This document shows positions 35,318 through 44,240 of a stretch of 64,000 nt of DNA, in pieces. This stretch comes from Hyphomicrobium sp. (GTDB lineage Bacteria > Pseudomonadota > Alphaproteobacteria > Rhizobiales > Hyphomicrobiaceae): contig JANXVY010000056.1 in the NCBI GenBank assembly GCA_025351425.1, forward strand, positions 31,814 to 95,813, read 5' to 3'. Under the pieces are notes generated by a model. It was not told where the DNA came from. It did no database searches and was given only the letters and a program-made list of their open reading frames with translations. Within the stretch, counting starts at the first letter, position 1; every line of letters starts with the position of its first letter. The translations under genes and the position numbers were made by a program.

Positions 35318-35977
35318 ATGCGTATTGCGTTGATCCATGCCTTGCGGCATTCGCCCCCGCCGATCGAGGCTGCCTTCCGCGAACTGTGGCCCGAAGCCCA
35401 GTTGATGAACCTGCTCGACGATAGTTTGTCCGCCGATCTGGCGCGCGTTGGCCGCCTGACGCCGGCAATGACCGACCGGTTTCTGACCCTCAGCCGCTAC
35501 GCCAAGGGCACCGGCGCCGACGCCATCCTGTTCACCTGTTCCGCGTTCGGGCCCTGCATCGACGCCGTCGTCAAAGAGCTGGCGCCGATGCCGGTGCTGA
35601 AGCCCAACGAAGCGATGATCGAGGAAGCCCTCCAGGCTGGCACGCGCATCGGGCTGCTCGCAACCTTCCCAGGCACCTTGATCAGCATGCCGCAGGAATT
35701 TCCAGCCAACGTCACATTGATCACGCAATTGGCTGAAGGTGCGCTGGCAGCTCTCGACCGCGGCGACACCGAACAGCACGATGGCCGCGCCGCCCGCGCA
35801 AGCCTCGCCCTCAAGGATTGCGACGTGATCGCGCTGGCACAATTCAGCCTCGCCCGCGCCGCGCCCCGGGTCGCCGTTGCGACGGGCCGCCCAGTACTGA
35901 CCACGCCCCACAGCGCGGTCAAAAAATTGAAGCGGCTGTTGCTGCCTCAGCAGATCCACATCGACGCCCTGGTCTGA
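35318..35977 (+). CDS. Asp/Glu racemase-like protein, single-cysteine variant
   Basis: 219 residues of the aspartate/glutamate/hydantoin racemase superfamily. The first catalytic-position cysteine is in ILFTCSAFGPC. At the position of the second, the sequence reads DVIALAQFSLA, with Gln in place of Cys. One-cysteine members include arylmalonate decarboxylases, and a decarboxylase or isomerase activity is more likely than racemisation. It follows rsmI by 63 bp. I cannot name the substrate. Confidence 0.75.
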   Translation: MRIALIHALRHSPPPIEAAFRELWPEAQLMNLLDDSLSADLARVGRLTPAMTDRFLTLSRYAKGTGADAILFTCSAFGPCIDAVVKELAPMPVLKPNEAMIEEALQAGTRIGLLATFPGTLISMPQEFPANVTLITQLAEGALAALDRGDTEQHDGRAARASLALKDCDVIALAQFSLARAAPRVAVATGRPVLTTPHSAVKKLKRLLLPQQIHIDALV

Positions 35978-35996
35978 AAATCCAGCCGGCCCAAAG

Positions 35997-36836
35997 TCAG
36001 TGGGTCGCGGAAAGGGCCTTGATCTGAGCCGCCGCAGCGGCGATCCGCATATCCAGCAGGCTCGAGCCTCGCTCGGGGGTTGCAACGCTCGGGTCACCTG
36101 AGACACCGGTTGGCTCCAGCCCCATCGTGACCTTGCGATAGCGGCTGAGGTCGACGCCCTTGGGGTTCACCGAAAGCAATTCGGACGTGTCGATGATGCT
36201 CGCGTGCTGGCCGATTGTCTCCAGAGTTTGCCCTTCGGCGAGCAGCCGCTTGATCTGCGCTTTGTCGTCGTAATAGGCATCGATCTGCACGACGCGGATG
36301 CCGTCCTTTGCCCAGTCCTTCGACAGCCGCGCCGCGACCCCCGCTTGTACGCCCTGGCTCGCGCCATGATCGCCGATGAAGCAGATCGTCTTGAACCCGC
36401 CCGCTTTCAGGCTGCGCGCGATACCTTCAAGCACGCCAGCAAACACCGGTTCCGGCAGGCCGAGCGTACCGGGGAACCGCAGATGCCCTGCGGGGGGATC
36501 GTAATCGCCCTGGGGCACATACGACACCACGGGCGCGACCAGCGTCTGGCCGACATCCTTGGCGATTCTAACCGCCGCCTGGCCGACGATATAGTCGTGC
36601 TTGCCCAGGATCATGTGCGGGCCGTTCTGCTCGATGCCCCCGGTCGGCACGATGACGGTCGTGTAGCCTGCCTGAAGCGCACTGCGCGCCTCGACCCACG
36701 TCATGTCCCGCAGCTCCACGACGTTAGGCAAGGGCGCGGTCAACAGCGACTTGGCCATGACGAATGGCAGCGCGGACGCAATGGCGGCGACAAGGGCGAG
36801 CTTGCCTAGACGTGAGCGAGCAGCGCTGGTCAACAT
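35997..36836 (-). CDS. Creatininase-family protein, exported
   Basis: 279 residues from ATG 36836, with an N-terminal hydrophobic segment (LGKLALVAAIASALPFVMA) that suggests export or anchoring. The creatininase-type metal amidohydrolase motifs are present: VPTGGIEQNGPHMILGKHD (Glu/His/Asp ligands) and FIGDHGAS. The cytosolic members act on creatinine, mycofactocin precursors or FAPy-like pyrimidines; the substrate of exported ones is unknown. The open frame to 37055 is spurious. The gene ends 20 bp from the convergent racemase-like gene. Confidence 0.8.
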   Translation of the reverse strand: MLTSAARSRLGKLALVAAIASALPFVMAKSLLTAPLPNVVELRDMTWVEARSALQAGYTTVIVPTGGIEQNGPHMILGKHDYIVGQAAVRIAKDVGQTLVAPVVSYVPQGDYDPPAGHLRFPGTLGLPEPVFAGVLEGIARSLKAGGFKTICFIGDHGASQGVQAGVAARLSKDWAKDGIRVVQIDAYYDDKAQIKRLLAEGQTLETIGQHASIIDTSELLSVNPKGVDLSRYRKVTMGLEPTGVSGDPSVATPERGSSLLDMRIAAAAAQIKALSATH

Positions 36837-36858
36837 CGTTTGCGCTCCCCGATGTTCA

Positions 36859-37737
36859 TCAGGCCTGAGCCGAAGCAGCTTTGGCTGCGGCTTCTTCCGG
36901 CGTCTTCTGGAACGGATAGACCAACTGGTTGAAGTAGCCTTCCGGATAGGCGTGATCATCGGTCCCAAACACCTTCGGCAGCTTGCCGTCCGGCATGTAG
37001 AAGGTGCCAAACAGATAATCCCATAGCGCGAACGTCGGCGCGAAGTTCTTGTCACCGCCCTCTTCGGGCTGCGTGTGGTGCCAGCGATGGAACACCGGCC
37101 CGGCGACGATGTATTTCAGCGGCCCGAGCGTCCAATTCACGTTGGCATGAACGAACGCCGCGCTGATGATGTCGAACGGCAGGAAGAAGGCCATCACCTT
37201 CGGGCTGATCCCGAGCGTGATCATGATGACGGCGACGAGGCTCGGCTGCAGCATAAGGTTCACGGGATGGAAGCGGTACGTGGTGGTCCAATCGACCTCC
37301 TGCGCCGAGTGATGGCTGGCGTGAAAGCGCCACATCGCTGCGCCGTGGAAAATGCGGTGGATCCAGTACAGCAGGAAGTCGCTGCCAATGACATAGATCG
37401 CCGCCTGCCACCAGAACGGGAGCTGCGACAGTGGCCCGCGGCCATGGGCGAAATAATCTTCGAGCTCAGGCTTTGACATGACGCCCGACAGCAGCGCGAC
37501 CATGACCATCAGGGCGGGAAGCCGGAAATAAGGCCCCGCCACCGCATGCAAAAGCCCGTAGGTGATATCGGTCGCAAGGCCGGGATTGCGCCACCAGACC
37601 TTGCCGGGGCTCGATTTCTGGCTCTCGAACAGAGCAAGGATCGTAAATGCGATGGCAAGGCCGATCATGACGGGGATCTGCTGCTGATAGATCGCAATCA
37701 TTTGGCCGAAAATCTGGGAGACGAAATCGAGCGACAT
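36859..37737 (-). CDS. Sterol desaturase / fatty acid hydroxylase family membrane protein
   Basis: 292 residues from ATG 37737. Di-iron histidine clusters of the family are visible: HRIFH, HASHHS and HRWHHTQPEEGG, the last followed by DKNFAP. Four to five membrane helices flank them. The family performs O2-dependent C-H oxidation of lipids: sterols, carotenoids, hopanoids or sphingoid bases. The partner enzymes of any of these routes are not in the window. It shares the strand with the creatininase-like gene (22 bp apart). Confidence 0.85.
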   Translation of the reverse strand: MSLDFVSQIFGQMIAIYQQQIPVMIGLAIAFTILALFESQKSSPGKVWWRNPGLATDITYGLLHAVAGPYFRLPALMVMVALLSGVMSKPELEDYFAHGRGPLSQLPFWWQAAIYVIGSDFLLYWIHRIFHGAAMWRFHASHHSAQEVDWTTTYRFHPVNLMLQPSLVAVIMITLGISPKVMAFFLPFDIISAAFVHANVNWTLGPLKYIVAGPVFHRWHHTQPEEGGDKNFAPTFALWDYLFGTFYMPDGKLPKVFGTDDHAYPEGYFNQLVYPFQKTPEEAAAKAASAQA

Positions 37738-37912
37738 GGCTGACCTGCGCGGTTTGATCGATACCCGCAAGCGTGCCAGCGCCGCCTTAACAATTCGTTT
37801 TAAAAGGGCACAGCTGGAGGTTCGCTCCCGGCCCGACCCCGACAGGGATCAGGAAAGCGCCCATTTTGCCAAAATGTCGCGCCTTCAAGACCGCGAACCG
37901 TGAGGCGCCGGC

Positions 37913-40198
37913 CTACCGGCTCATGTTGTAGGCAGCGAGCGCCGCCATATTGACGAGGTCGGTGTCCTTCGCGCCCAGCTGGCAGATTTGCACAGAGTGC
38001 TCCAGCCCGACGAGGATGGGCCCGATGACAGTCGCCCCGCCGCCGAGTTCCTTAAGCATCTTGGTCGAGATCGACGCCGCATGGAACGCCGGCATGACCA
38101 GCACGTTGGCCGGTCCGCTGAGCCGGCAGAACGGATACAGCTTCATCAGATCGCTGTTGAGCGCGACGTCGGCTGCCATGTCGCCGTCGTATTCGAAATC
38201 GGCGCCGCGTTCGTCCAGCAGCCGCACCGCTTCGCGAACCTGTTCCGAACGTTCGCCGCGCGGCTGGCCGAAGGTTGAGTAGGCAAGCAGTGCCACGCGG
38301 GGCTCCAGCCCGAGCTTGCGGGCCGCCTGCGCCGCTTCAGTGGCGATATTGGCGAGCTGCGCGGCGGTTGGCATGTCGTGCACGCTGGTATCGGCTATCA
38401 GCACTGCGCGGCCCCGGCTCAACGCCAGCGAAACCCCGATCACGGTCCGTCCGGGCTTGGCGTCCATCACCCGATGGATATCCTTGAACACGCTGGTCCA
38501 GTTGCGCGTCGCCCCCGAGACCATGGCATCGGCATGGCCGTGCACCACCATAAGGGCGGCAAACACGTTGCGCTCGTTGGTCACGAGCCGCCAGCAGTCG
38601 CGGCGCAGGTAGCCCCGGCGCTGCAGCCGAGCGTACAGATAATCGGTGAATTCATCGACATGGGGCGATGATCGCGTATCGACCAGCTCGTATTCCGGCC
38701 GCAGCATCACCCCGAGCGTCGTAAACGTCTCCTTCACGCGCTCGCGCGAACCGACCAGTAGCGGCTGCCCGAAGCCTTGGTCGAAGTAGGTATGCGCTGC
38801 ACGAACGACGGCCGGGTCTTCGCCCTCGGCAAAGATGACGCGCTTCGGCTCGGCCCTTACCTTTTCGAACGTCGATTGCAGCCACCCGGCGACGGGATCG
38901 AGCCGCCCCTTCAGCCGCGCGACATAGGCATCCATGTCGACCAGCGGCTTGCGGGCGACGCCTGAATCCATCGCCGCGCGCGCAACCGCAGGCGGAATGT
39001 GCGTCAAGAGCCTTGGATCGAACGGCGCCGGGATGATGTAGCCGGGCCCGAACGTCGGCCGGCGGCCATGGAACGCGGCGGCAACCTGATCGGGCACCTC
39101 CTGGCGCGCGAGATCTGCGAGCGCTTCGGCGGCCGCGATTTTCATCGCCTCGTTGATTGTCGACGCCTGGACGTCGAGCGCGCCGCGGAAGATGAACGGG
39201 AAGCAAAGCACATTGTTGATCTGATTGGGATAATCCGAGCGCCCTGTCGCCATGATGGCGTCGTCGCGCACACTCGCGACGTCTTCCGGCGTGATCTCGG
39301 GATCGGGATTGGCCATCGCGAAGATGATCGGCTTGGCCGCCATCGTGGCGACCATCTCCTTGGAGACGGCGCCGGCCGCGGACAGCCCGAGGAAGATATC
39401 GGCCCCGACCATGATCTCGGCAAGCGCCCGCGCCTTGGTCTTCTTGGCGTACGGCTCCTTGTAAGGGTCCATCAGTTCGTTGCGGCCCTTGTAGACCACG
39501 CCCTTGATATCGGCGATCGTGATGTTATCCCGCTTCATGCCGATCGAAACCAGCAGGTTGAGGCACGCGAGCGCCGCCGCCCCCGCCCCACAGCACACGA
39601 GCTTGACCTCGCCGATCTCCTTGCCGACGACCCGCAGCCCGTTGAGGATGCCGGCCGCGACCACGATCGCCGTACCATGCTGGTCGTCGTGGAACACGGG
39701 AATGTCCAGCAGCTCCTTGAGGCGCTCCTCGATGATGAAGCAGTCCGGGGACTTGATGTCCTCCAGATTGATGCCGCCGAACGAGGGGCCGAGATAACGC
39801 ACGCAATTGATGAACGCTTCCGGGTCTTCCGTGGAAACGAGCACGTCCATTCCGTCGATATCGGCAAACCGCTTGAACAGCGCGCCCTTGCCTTCCATGA
39901 CCGGCTTGGACGCGAGCGCGCCCAGGTTGCCGAGCCCGAGGATTGCGGTGCCGTTGGACACGACAGCAACGAGATTGCCCTTGTTCGTATAATCGTAGGC
40001 AAGGGCTGGATTTTCCGCGATCGCCTTCACTGGCTCGGCAACCCCCGGCGAATAAGCGAGCGACAGGTCTCTTTGTGTCGCCAACGGCTTGGTGGTCGTG
40101 ATCTCAAGCTTGCCGGGCTTGCCTTGCGAATGAAATTGCAGCGCTTCTTGAATGGTGAAGGCAGCTTCGGCGAACTTCGATTGCTTGTGTTTCGACAC
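37913..40198 (-). CDS. maeB: NADP-dependent malic enzyme with phosphotransacetylase domain
   Basis: 761 residues. The N-terminal malic enzyme domain has SLAYSPGVAEPVKAI, DQHGTAIV and the NADP site VCCGAGAAALACLNLL. The C-terminal region (from about 430) is a phosphate acetyltransferase-like domain (FAEGEDPAVVRAAHTYF, SGATRNWTSVFKDIHRVM), usual in MaeB and thought to be regulatory. It decarboxylates malate to pyruvate. The start is GTG 40198 (SKHKQSKFAEAAF). Codons further upstream to 40297 fall inside palindromic repeats and do not look coding. Confidence 0.93.
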   Translation of the reverse strand: MSKHKQSKFAEAAFTIQEALQFHSQGKPGKLEITTTKPLATQRDLSLAYSPGVAEPVKAIAENPALAYDYTNKGNLVAVVSNGTAILGLGNLGALASKPVMEGKGALFKRFADIDGMDVLVSTEDPEAFINCVRYLGPSFGGINLEDIKSPDCFIIEERLKELLDIPVFHDDQHGTAIVVAAGILNGLRVVGKEIGEVKLVCCGAGAAALACLNLLVSIGMKRDNITIADIKGVVYKGRNELMDPYKEPYAKKTKARALAEIMVGADIFLGLSAAGAVSKEMVATMAAKPIIFAMANPDPEITPEDVASVRDDAIMATGRSDYPNQINNVLCFPFIFRGALDVQASTINEAMKIAAAEALADLARQEVPDQVAAAFHGRRPTFGPGYIIPAPFDPRLLTHIPPAVARAAMDSGVARKPLVDMDAYVARLKGRLDPVAGWLQSTFEKVRAEPKRVIFAEGEDPAVVRAAHTYFDQGFGQPLLVGSRERVKETFTTLGVMLRPEYELVDTRSSPHVDEFTDYLYARLQRRGYLRRDCWRLVTNERNVFAALMVVHGHADAMVSGATRNWTSVFKDIHRVMDAKPGRTVIGVSLALSRGRAVLIADTSVHDMPTAAQLANIATEAAQAARKLGLEPRVALLAYSTFGQPRGERSEQVREAVRLLDERGADFEYDGDMAADVALNSDLMKLYPFCRLSGPANVLVMPAFHAASISTKMLKELGGGATVIGPILVGLEHSVQICQLGAKDTDLVNMAALAAYNMSR

Positions 40199-40214
40199 GG
40201 TGGTTCCAGATGTT

Positions 40215-40308
40215 AGAGCATTTTCCGACGAAGTGGATACCGGTTCGTCGTCGACGGCGAAGCCTCGCTCCATGAAGACGGCGAAGCCTCGCTCCATGAA
40301 GACGAAAA
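40215..40308. repeat. Palindromic element with internal 24-bp tandem duplication
   Basis: Outer arms GAGCATTTTC / GAAAATGC enclose CGACGAA...TTCGTCG (inner arms around GTGGATACCGG). Between inner element and right arm, GCGAAGCCTCGCTCCATGAAGACG occurs twice in tandem (about 40257-40304). The core resembles a short palindrome I recall from Hyphomicrobiales intergenic regions; the doubled insert is an addition. It lies directly upstream of the malic enzyme start. Confidence 0.75.
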
Positions 40309-40328
40309 TGCGGCAAATTCAATAACCT

Positions 40329-40366
40329 AGAGCAAAATTCCGATCCCGTAGGATCGGAATTTGCTC
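40329..40366. repeat. Near-perfect 16-bp inverted repeat
   Basis: GAGCAAAATTCCGATCC / GGATCGGAATTTGCTC with a 4-nt loop CGTA; one extra A in the left arm is the only mismatch. No T-run follows on either strand, so it is more likely an extragenic palindrome than an ordinary terminator. Confidence 0.8.
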
Positions 40367-40477
40367 GAGGCGCTGACTGCTGGGCAAGATTGTTCGGCGA
40401 TCGAATGAAGAGGCGCGACACTAGGCTGCCGCCTTGTCTGAGACAACCGCCAATAGAACCAAACCTGCCTTGCAAGA

Positions 40478-40575
40478 GCGCGTTAGGAAAAGCGTGAAGC
40501 GGTTTTCCGTAAAACGCGCGGCAAAACAAAGAGCTAGAAACTTTCCGCGATTCTATCTCAAGCGGAAAGACTCTA
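40478..40575. repeat. Palindromic element, third copy with tail
   Basis: Arms GCGCGTT / AACGCGC and GGAAAA / TTTTCC (40478-40519), then the tail GCAAAACAAAGAGCTAGAA...CGATTCTATCTCAAGCGGAAAGACTCTAG. The order and tail correspond to the element at 5870-5972. Its end overlaps the stop codon of the GT2 gene. Confidence 0.7.
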
Positions 40576-41463
40576 GGTCGAAAGTTGCTGCCGCACCGCG
40601 CAGAACCGTTCGATTTCCTGCGGAGTGGCCGGACGGAAGCGGCGCGAGATCAGCCCCTCGCCACCGCCCAGGGCAATCGAAGCAACGCCGAAAGCCGTCC
40701 GGCCGAGCTGCTGCAGGGCCCCGCGCGCGAGCACCCGCCAATTGCCCTGCTGTGCGGCATGGCGGGCCAAGGCTGCCAGATATGGCAAGCGGCTCTGGGT
40801 GAGGTGGGCGACTTTAGGGATGTCCTGCCGGTACCCCAGCAGAGGCTCGGTGAGATTGGCGAACCGGCTCTCCCGGTAGGCCGAAAGCAGCTTAGACTGA
40901 TCCTGCCCCCGCGCGATTCTCTCGTTGTAGGGGAAGCGCTGGAACCAGGACGTGCGCCCCATCCAGGTCGGGTGGGGCATCCCAAAACCGATCTCGGGCC
41001 GCGCACAAATCTGCTCGTGCGTAGCCTCGACGCGAAAGGCGCCGAGCGCAGCCCCCGAAGGCTGGAACGCGATCGCCGAACTTCCCACCACGTCGATGTC
41101 CGGGTTCGTGGTCAGAAAGGCGACCTGCTTGGCAAACCGGTCCGGATAGCTGAAATCATCGCCATCCATCCGCGCGATCAGCAACCCGCGAGCCCCCTTG
41201 GCGATCTGATTGAGCCGCCGGGCCAGTCCGCGAGTTTCGCCGTCGGCGATGATACGGATACGGGGATCGGGAAACCGCGCAATCTCTGCGGCCGTCCGGT
41301 CGCGCGAACCGTCGTCTACGATCACCAGTTCGAAATGCGGATACGTCTGCGCGAGCACGGAGCGGATGGCGAGGCCTACCGTGTCCGCATTGTTGCGAAC
41401 CGACATCGCGACGCTCACCAGCGGAGCGTTTGGGTCGCCGGATGGCGGACTACCGGTCCCCAT
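40573..41463 (-). CDS. Family 2 glycosyltransferase
   Basis: 296 residues from ATG 41463; a longer frame is open upstream. The GT-A fold motifs are VSVAMSVRNNADTVGLAIRSVLAQTYPHFELVIVDDGSRD and the DxD-type IARMDGDDFSYPDRF. It transfers a sugar from a nucleotide donor, probably during assembly of a cell-surface glycan. Last gene of the minus-strand cluster; its start overlaps the CgeB-like gene by 14 bp. Donor and acceptor are not predictable. The stop lies inside the tail of a palindromic element. Confidence 0.9.
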   Translation of the reverse strand: MGTGSPPSGDPNAPLVSVAMSVRNNADTVGLAIRSVLAQTYPHFELVIVDDGSRDRTAAEIARFPDPRIRIIADGETRGLARRLNQIAKGARGLLIARMDGDDFSYPDRFAKQVAFLTTNPDIDVVGSSAIAFQPSGAALGAFRVEATHEQICARPEIGFGMPHPTWMGRTSWFQRFPYNERIARGQDQSKLLSAYRESRFANLTEPLLGYRQDIPKVAHLTQSRLPYLAALARHAAQQGNWRVLARGALQQLGRTAFGVASIALGGGEGLISRRFRPATPQEIERFCAVRQQLST

Positions 41464-42679
41464 AGAACATCCTCCCCGGCAAACCCGCCGCCCTGTAGGT
41501 CCGCGCGCCTGAAAGCCGCCAGCTCGCCTCATGTACAAGCCGCCGCGCAGCCTTTGGCCCCACGATGGGGCCGAACGCAACCCTGCTGAGACCCATCAAG
41601 CCCGTGCTTACCGCCTTCAAGACCGGCCCCACTGCATGGCGTTTGATGGCCCCATCGAGCGCCGATGGAGCCAGCGCCCAATCCTTGCGGGAACGGCGCG
41701 CGGCAGCGTTTCGCATGGCAAGATCGAACAGCGCCGGCAACCGCGCCCGGTAGGTATGCTCGCGCGCAACCCGCGCATGGGCCCGCTGCGCCATGGCGTC
41801 CCGCTCCGCTGGATGACTAAGATAGAAACCGATCTTCGATGCGAGGTCGTCCGCAGTCGCGTACGTCGCAAGCTCGGTCTCAAGGTCGAAGTAGCGCGCG
41901 AGCCCCTCGGCCGGCTCGGTCAGCACAAACCCGCCTGCCCCCGGCACCTCGAACGTGCGCGCCTTGATCTGCCGCGAACGCTGGATGCGTCCGCCTGCGA
42001 ACTGCAAACCGGAATCGGAAAAATTGAGCGAGATCCGCGACCGCTGCACAATGCGCGCAATATCCGCACTCGAGACGACCCCGCCGTCCCAACCTTTGCC
42101 GAAGCACGTGACCTTGATCCCGCGGTCAGTGAGTGCGGCGACCCATGCGGGCCGGTTCCCGTAGCACGCGCCGACGAAACTGACGTCATAGTCGCACGCA
42201 GCGCTCGCGATCGGCGGACGCAGCTTTTCGCTCGATGCCGCCCACTGCGACAAGGCGATGTGAGCGTCTCCACGCGCCTCGGCGCGCCGCGCCGTCGCAA
42301 GGTCGGTCGTGATATGAAGATCGACGAGGGGAGCGACGTACCGCGTCATCTGCGCATATTTCCAGCTGTCGTCCGTCCCCCAATTGATCAGCACGGCCGG
42401 GCTCTTCGCCGCGATGATTTCGAACGTCTCAAGCCAGATTTCATAACTCATCAGCACGAAGAAAATGACGTCTGGCTGGAACGCAGCCACTTCGCGCACG
42501 AGCGCCACATTGAGCGCGGCGAAATCGGCGTAGGCCGACCGGTTCCAGCTGTCGAACAGCCGCACCTCTCCGCCGCCCGCGATGACCCTGAGGTCGGGCA
42601 GGATGTTGGCGTGCTCATAGCCCTCGCCGCGCGCAGGGTCGCCATAAGCGTTGCGGCCGAATACGGCGAGGATTTTCAT
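41450..42679 (-). CDS. CgeB-like glycosyltransferase
   Basis: 409 residues, starting MKILAVFGRNAYGDPARGEGYEH. A GT-B-like fold with the CgeB/DUF3880 landmarks: FFVLMSYEIWLETFE, NWGTDDSWKY, CDYDVSFVGACYGNRPAWVAAL and the C-terminal RTFEVPGAGGFVLTEPAEGLARYF followed by HTYRARL. Such proteins occur in spore-coat and flagellin or capsule glycosylation clusters. It overlaps the methyltransferase gene by 4 bp (ATGA) and the GT2 gene by 14 bp, so it belongs to one operon. Confidence 0.85.
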   Translation of the reverse strand: MKILAVFGRNAYGDPARGEGYEHANILPDLRVIAGGGEVRLFDSWNRSAYADFAALNVALVREVAAFQPDVIFFVLMSYEIWLETFEIIAAKSPAVLINWGTDDSWKYAQMTRYVAPLVDLHITTDLATARRAEARGDAHIALSQWAASSEKLRPPIASAACDYDVSFVGACYGNRPAWVAALTDRGIKVTCFGKGWDGGVVSSADIARIVQRSRISLNFSDSGLQFAGGRIQRSRQIKARTFEVPGAGGFVLTEPAEGLARYFDLETELATYATADDLASKIGFYLSHPAERDAMAQRAHARVAREHTYRARLPALFDLAMRNAAARRSRKDWALAPSALDGAIKRHAVGPVLKAVSTGLMGLSRVAFGPIVGPKAARRLVHEASWRLSGARTYRAAGLPGRMFYGDR

Positions 42680-43434
42680 GGGGCGGTTTTAACCGGGCGG
42701 GCCCGTTCGGCCCGCACATGATAGCCGACCGTGAAGTGTTGCGCCTTGTCGAACCGGTCCATGAGCTGAGCGGCGAACGGCACGGCGAGACCCAAAATCG
42801 GCGCAAACACCAGCCAGAACGGCAGCCAGGCAAGCTCGGCTGCTAGCCCCATTCCCTGCCGGAACGGCGCGGTCATGCGGACGAAGCGGATCGCCTCCTG
42901 ACCGAAGTGGCGCAACGAGCCTGCGTTGGCTTCGATGGTGATATTGGAAAACCCGGCCGCGGGAAGAAACCGCAAATACCAATATGGCGTGTAGCCGCCG
43001 TAATAATGAAACGGTTGCTGATGAAGCCCTGAGCCCAGCGGTGCGGTCAGCAGCAACACCCCACCAGAGGCTAGCACCCGGGCAAGCTCCTGAACCACAC
43101 GGATAGGCTCGGGGTGATGCTCGATCACTTCGGTACACAGCACCACGCCGAAGGTACCATCGGCCACCGGGATCGCGGTCATATCGCAGACGTAGTCGAT
43201 CGTCCCATAGGCCCCATGCCGAAGCTGGTCGTCCTTCAGCTGCGCGAAATCCTGGGTCTCGTAGACGCAATGGGAAAACAGCCCCCGATAGGGCGCAGAC
43301 CCAGCTCCCGCATCCAAAACCCGGGTGCCGGGTGCAATCGTCGTTGCTTGCTCGCGTACCCACGCATCGCGATTGCGCAGATTGAACGCGAATAGGTCGC
43401 TCGATCGGAATGCGGCGGCAAGCTTGCGAAACAT
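42676..43434 (-). CDS. SAM-dependent methyltransferase
   Basis: 252 residues, class I Rossmann methyltransferase. Motif I is RVLDAGAGSAPYRGLF; VVLCTEVIEHHPEPIRVVQELARVLASGGVLLLTAPLG covers motifs II-III in the Methyltransf_11 style. A C-terminal hydrophobic region (ELAWLPFWLVFAPILGLAVPF) suggests membrane association. It probably methylates a sugar or lipid-linked intermediate of the glycan made by this cluster. The next gene overlaps by 4 bp. Confidence 0.85.
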   Translation of the reverse strand: MFRKLAAAFRSSDLFAFNLRNRDAWVREQATTIAPGTRVLDAGAGSAPYRGLFSHCVYETQDFAQLKDDQLRHGAYGTIDYVCDMTAIPVADGTFGVVLCTEVIEHHPEPIRVVQELARVLASGGVLLLTAPLGSGLHQQPFHYYGGYTPYWYLRFLPAAGFSNITIEANAGSLRHFGQEAIRFVRMTAPFRQGMGLAAELAWLPFWLVFAPILGLAVPFAAQLMDRFDKAQHFTVGYHVRAERARPVKTAP

Positions 43435-43438
43435 TGTC

Positions 43439-44182
43439 TTATGGCCTCACGAATTCGAACAGGCCGCAGCCATAGTCCAGCCCCCGCGCCCGCGCTGGAT
43501 CGCAATTTGCGATCAACCGCCCCTCGTCGTTTACGAGCGAGAACGCAGCGAGCGTGAGCGCAGGCAGCAAGCCGATGATCGACTCCGGCGCAAACACGCG
43601 ATGCGCATTGAAACACACCCGCTCGCGTCCGACGGGCGTCGACAGATACAGCCGCCCCCCCGGCGCAATCACACGCTGCAGTTCAGCTAACCCCTTTCGG
43701 GCCCCGTCCGCATCGATTGGGTCCCCGTAGCGGCCCAGGCCGATATGTTCGATCACATGCAGGCACGACACCGAACCCTGGCTCAAGCTTGCAAACGGCA
43801 GCGCCGTTATCGTGCCGCTGATCGACGTCAAATCGGCGAGGTCGGTTTGCAGCGGCCGGATATCGACGAACGTCACCGGCACCTGCGCCGACAACACGCT
43901 GATCATCATCACGCTCGATCCGACGTCGACATGAGCGGCAGGCTTCGAACTGGCGACCCGCCGGGCGAGCCAAGCCCCCTGATAGAAATAATGCGGATCG
44001 AACGCCGTGGCGGTCGTACGGTCGCCAAGGCAGGGATGCGTATCGGCAAGGCGCACGGTGTCGGACTTGGCCATCCGTTGGAAGGCCCGGAATTCCGCAA
44101 AATACCCAGGCAAGCGCGCCAGCCGCGCCACTCCGCGTGGATCGAAGAAAGGCAGCAGCCAGCGCCGTGCAAGTTGGCTCAT
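43439..44182 (-). CDS. DUF268 family protein, methyltransferase-like
   Basis: 247 residues. AHVDVGSSVMMISVLSAQVPVTFVDIRPL and CLHVIEHIGLGRYGDPIDADGARKGLAELQRVIAPGG are diagnostic for DUF268, which has the outline of a SAM-dependent methyltransferase. Members occur in polysaccharide loci of many bacteria; the reaction is not established. It is 4 bp from the methyltransferase gene downstream and 58 bp from asnB upstream. Confidence 0.87.
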   Translation of the reverse strand: MSQLARRWLLPFFDPRGVARLARLPGYFAEFRAFQRMAKSDTVRLADTHPCLGDRTTATAFDPHYFYQGAWLARRVASSKPAAHVDVGSSVMMISVLSAQVPVTFVDIRPLQTDLADLTSISGTITALPFASLSQGSVSCLHVIEHIGLGRYGDPIDADGARKGLAELQRVIAPGGRLYLSTPVGRERVCFNAHRVFAPESIIGLLPALTLAAFSLVNDEGRLIANCDPARARGLDYGCGLFEFVRP

Positions 44183-44240
44183 GCGGGAGGAACCTCAAAA
44201 ATCGGGACAAAACGCCGGCAGCAATAACCCGGCTTGCCGC

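Larger units (their letters stand above)
40199..40572. other. 374-bp spacer filled with palindromic elements
   Basis: Between malic enzyme and the glycosyltransferase operon (both minus strand) there is no credible gene. The spacer holds three different inverted-repeat elements, listed separately, which together occupy about two thirds of it. Promoter elements for malic enzyme must lie within or between them. Confidence 0.8.

Noticed and set aside
37738..37912. RNA gene or gene between the desaturase and malic enzyme
   Set aside because: Contains only a short CATTTTG/AAAATG palindrome; no ORF, tRNA fold or terminator is visible.
38999..40216. 405-codon plus-strand frame opposite malic enzyme
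   Set aside because: Antisense to conserved malic enzyme motifs; composition is that of a shadow.
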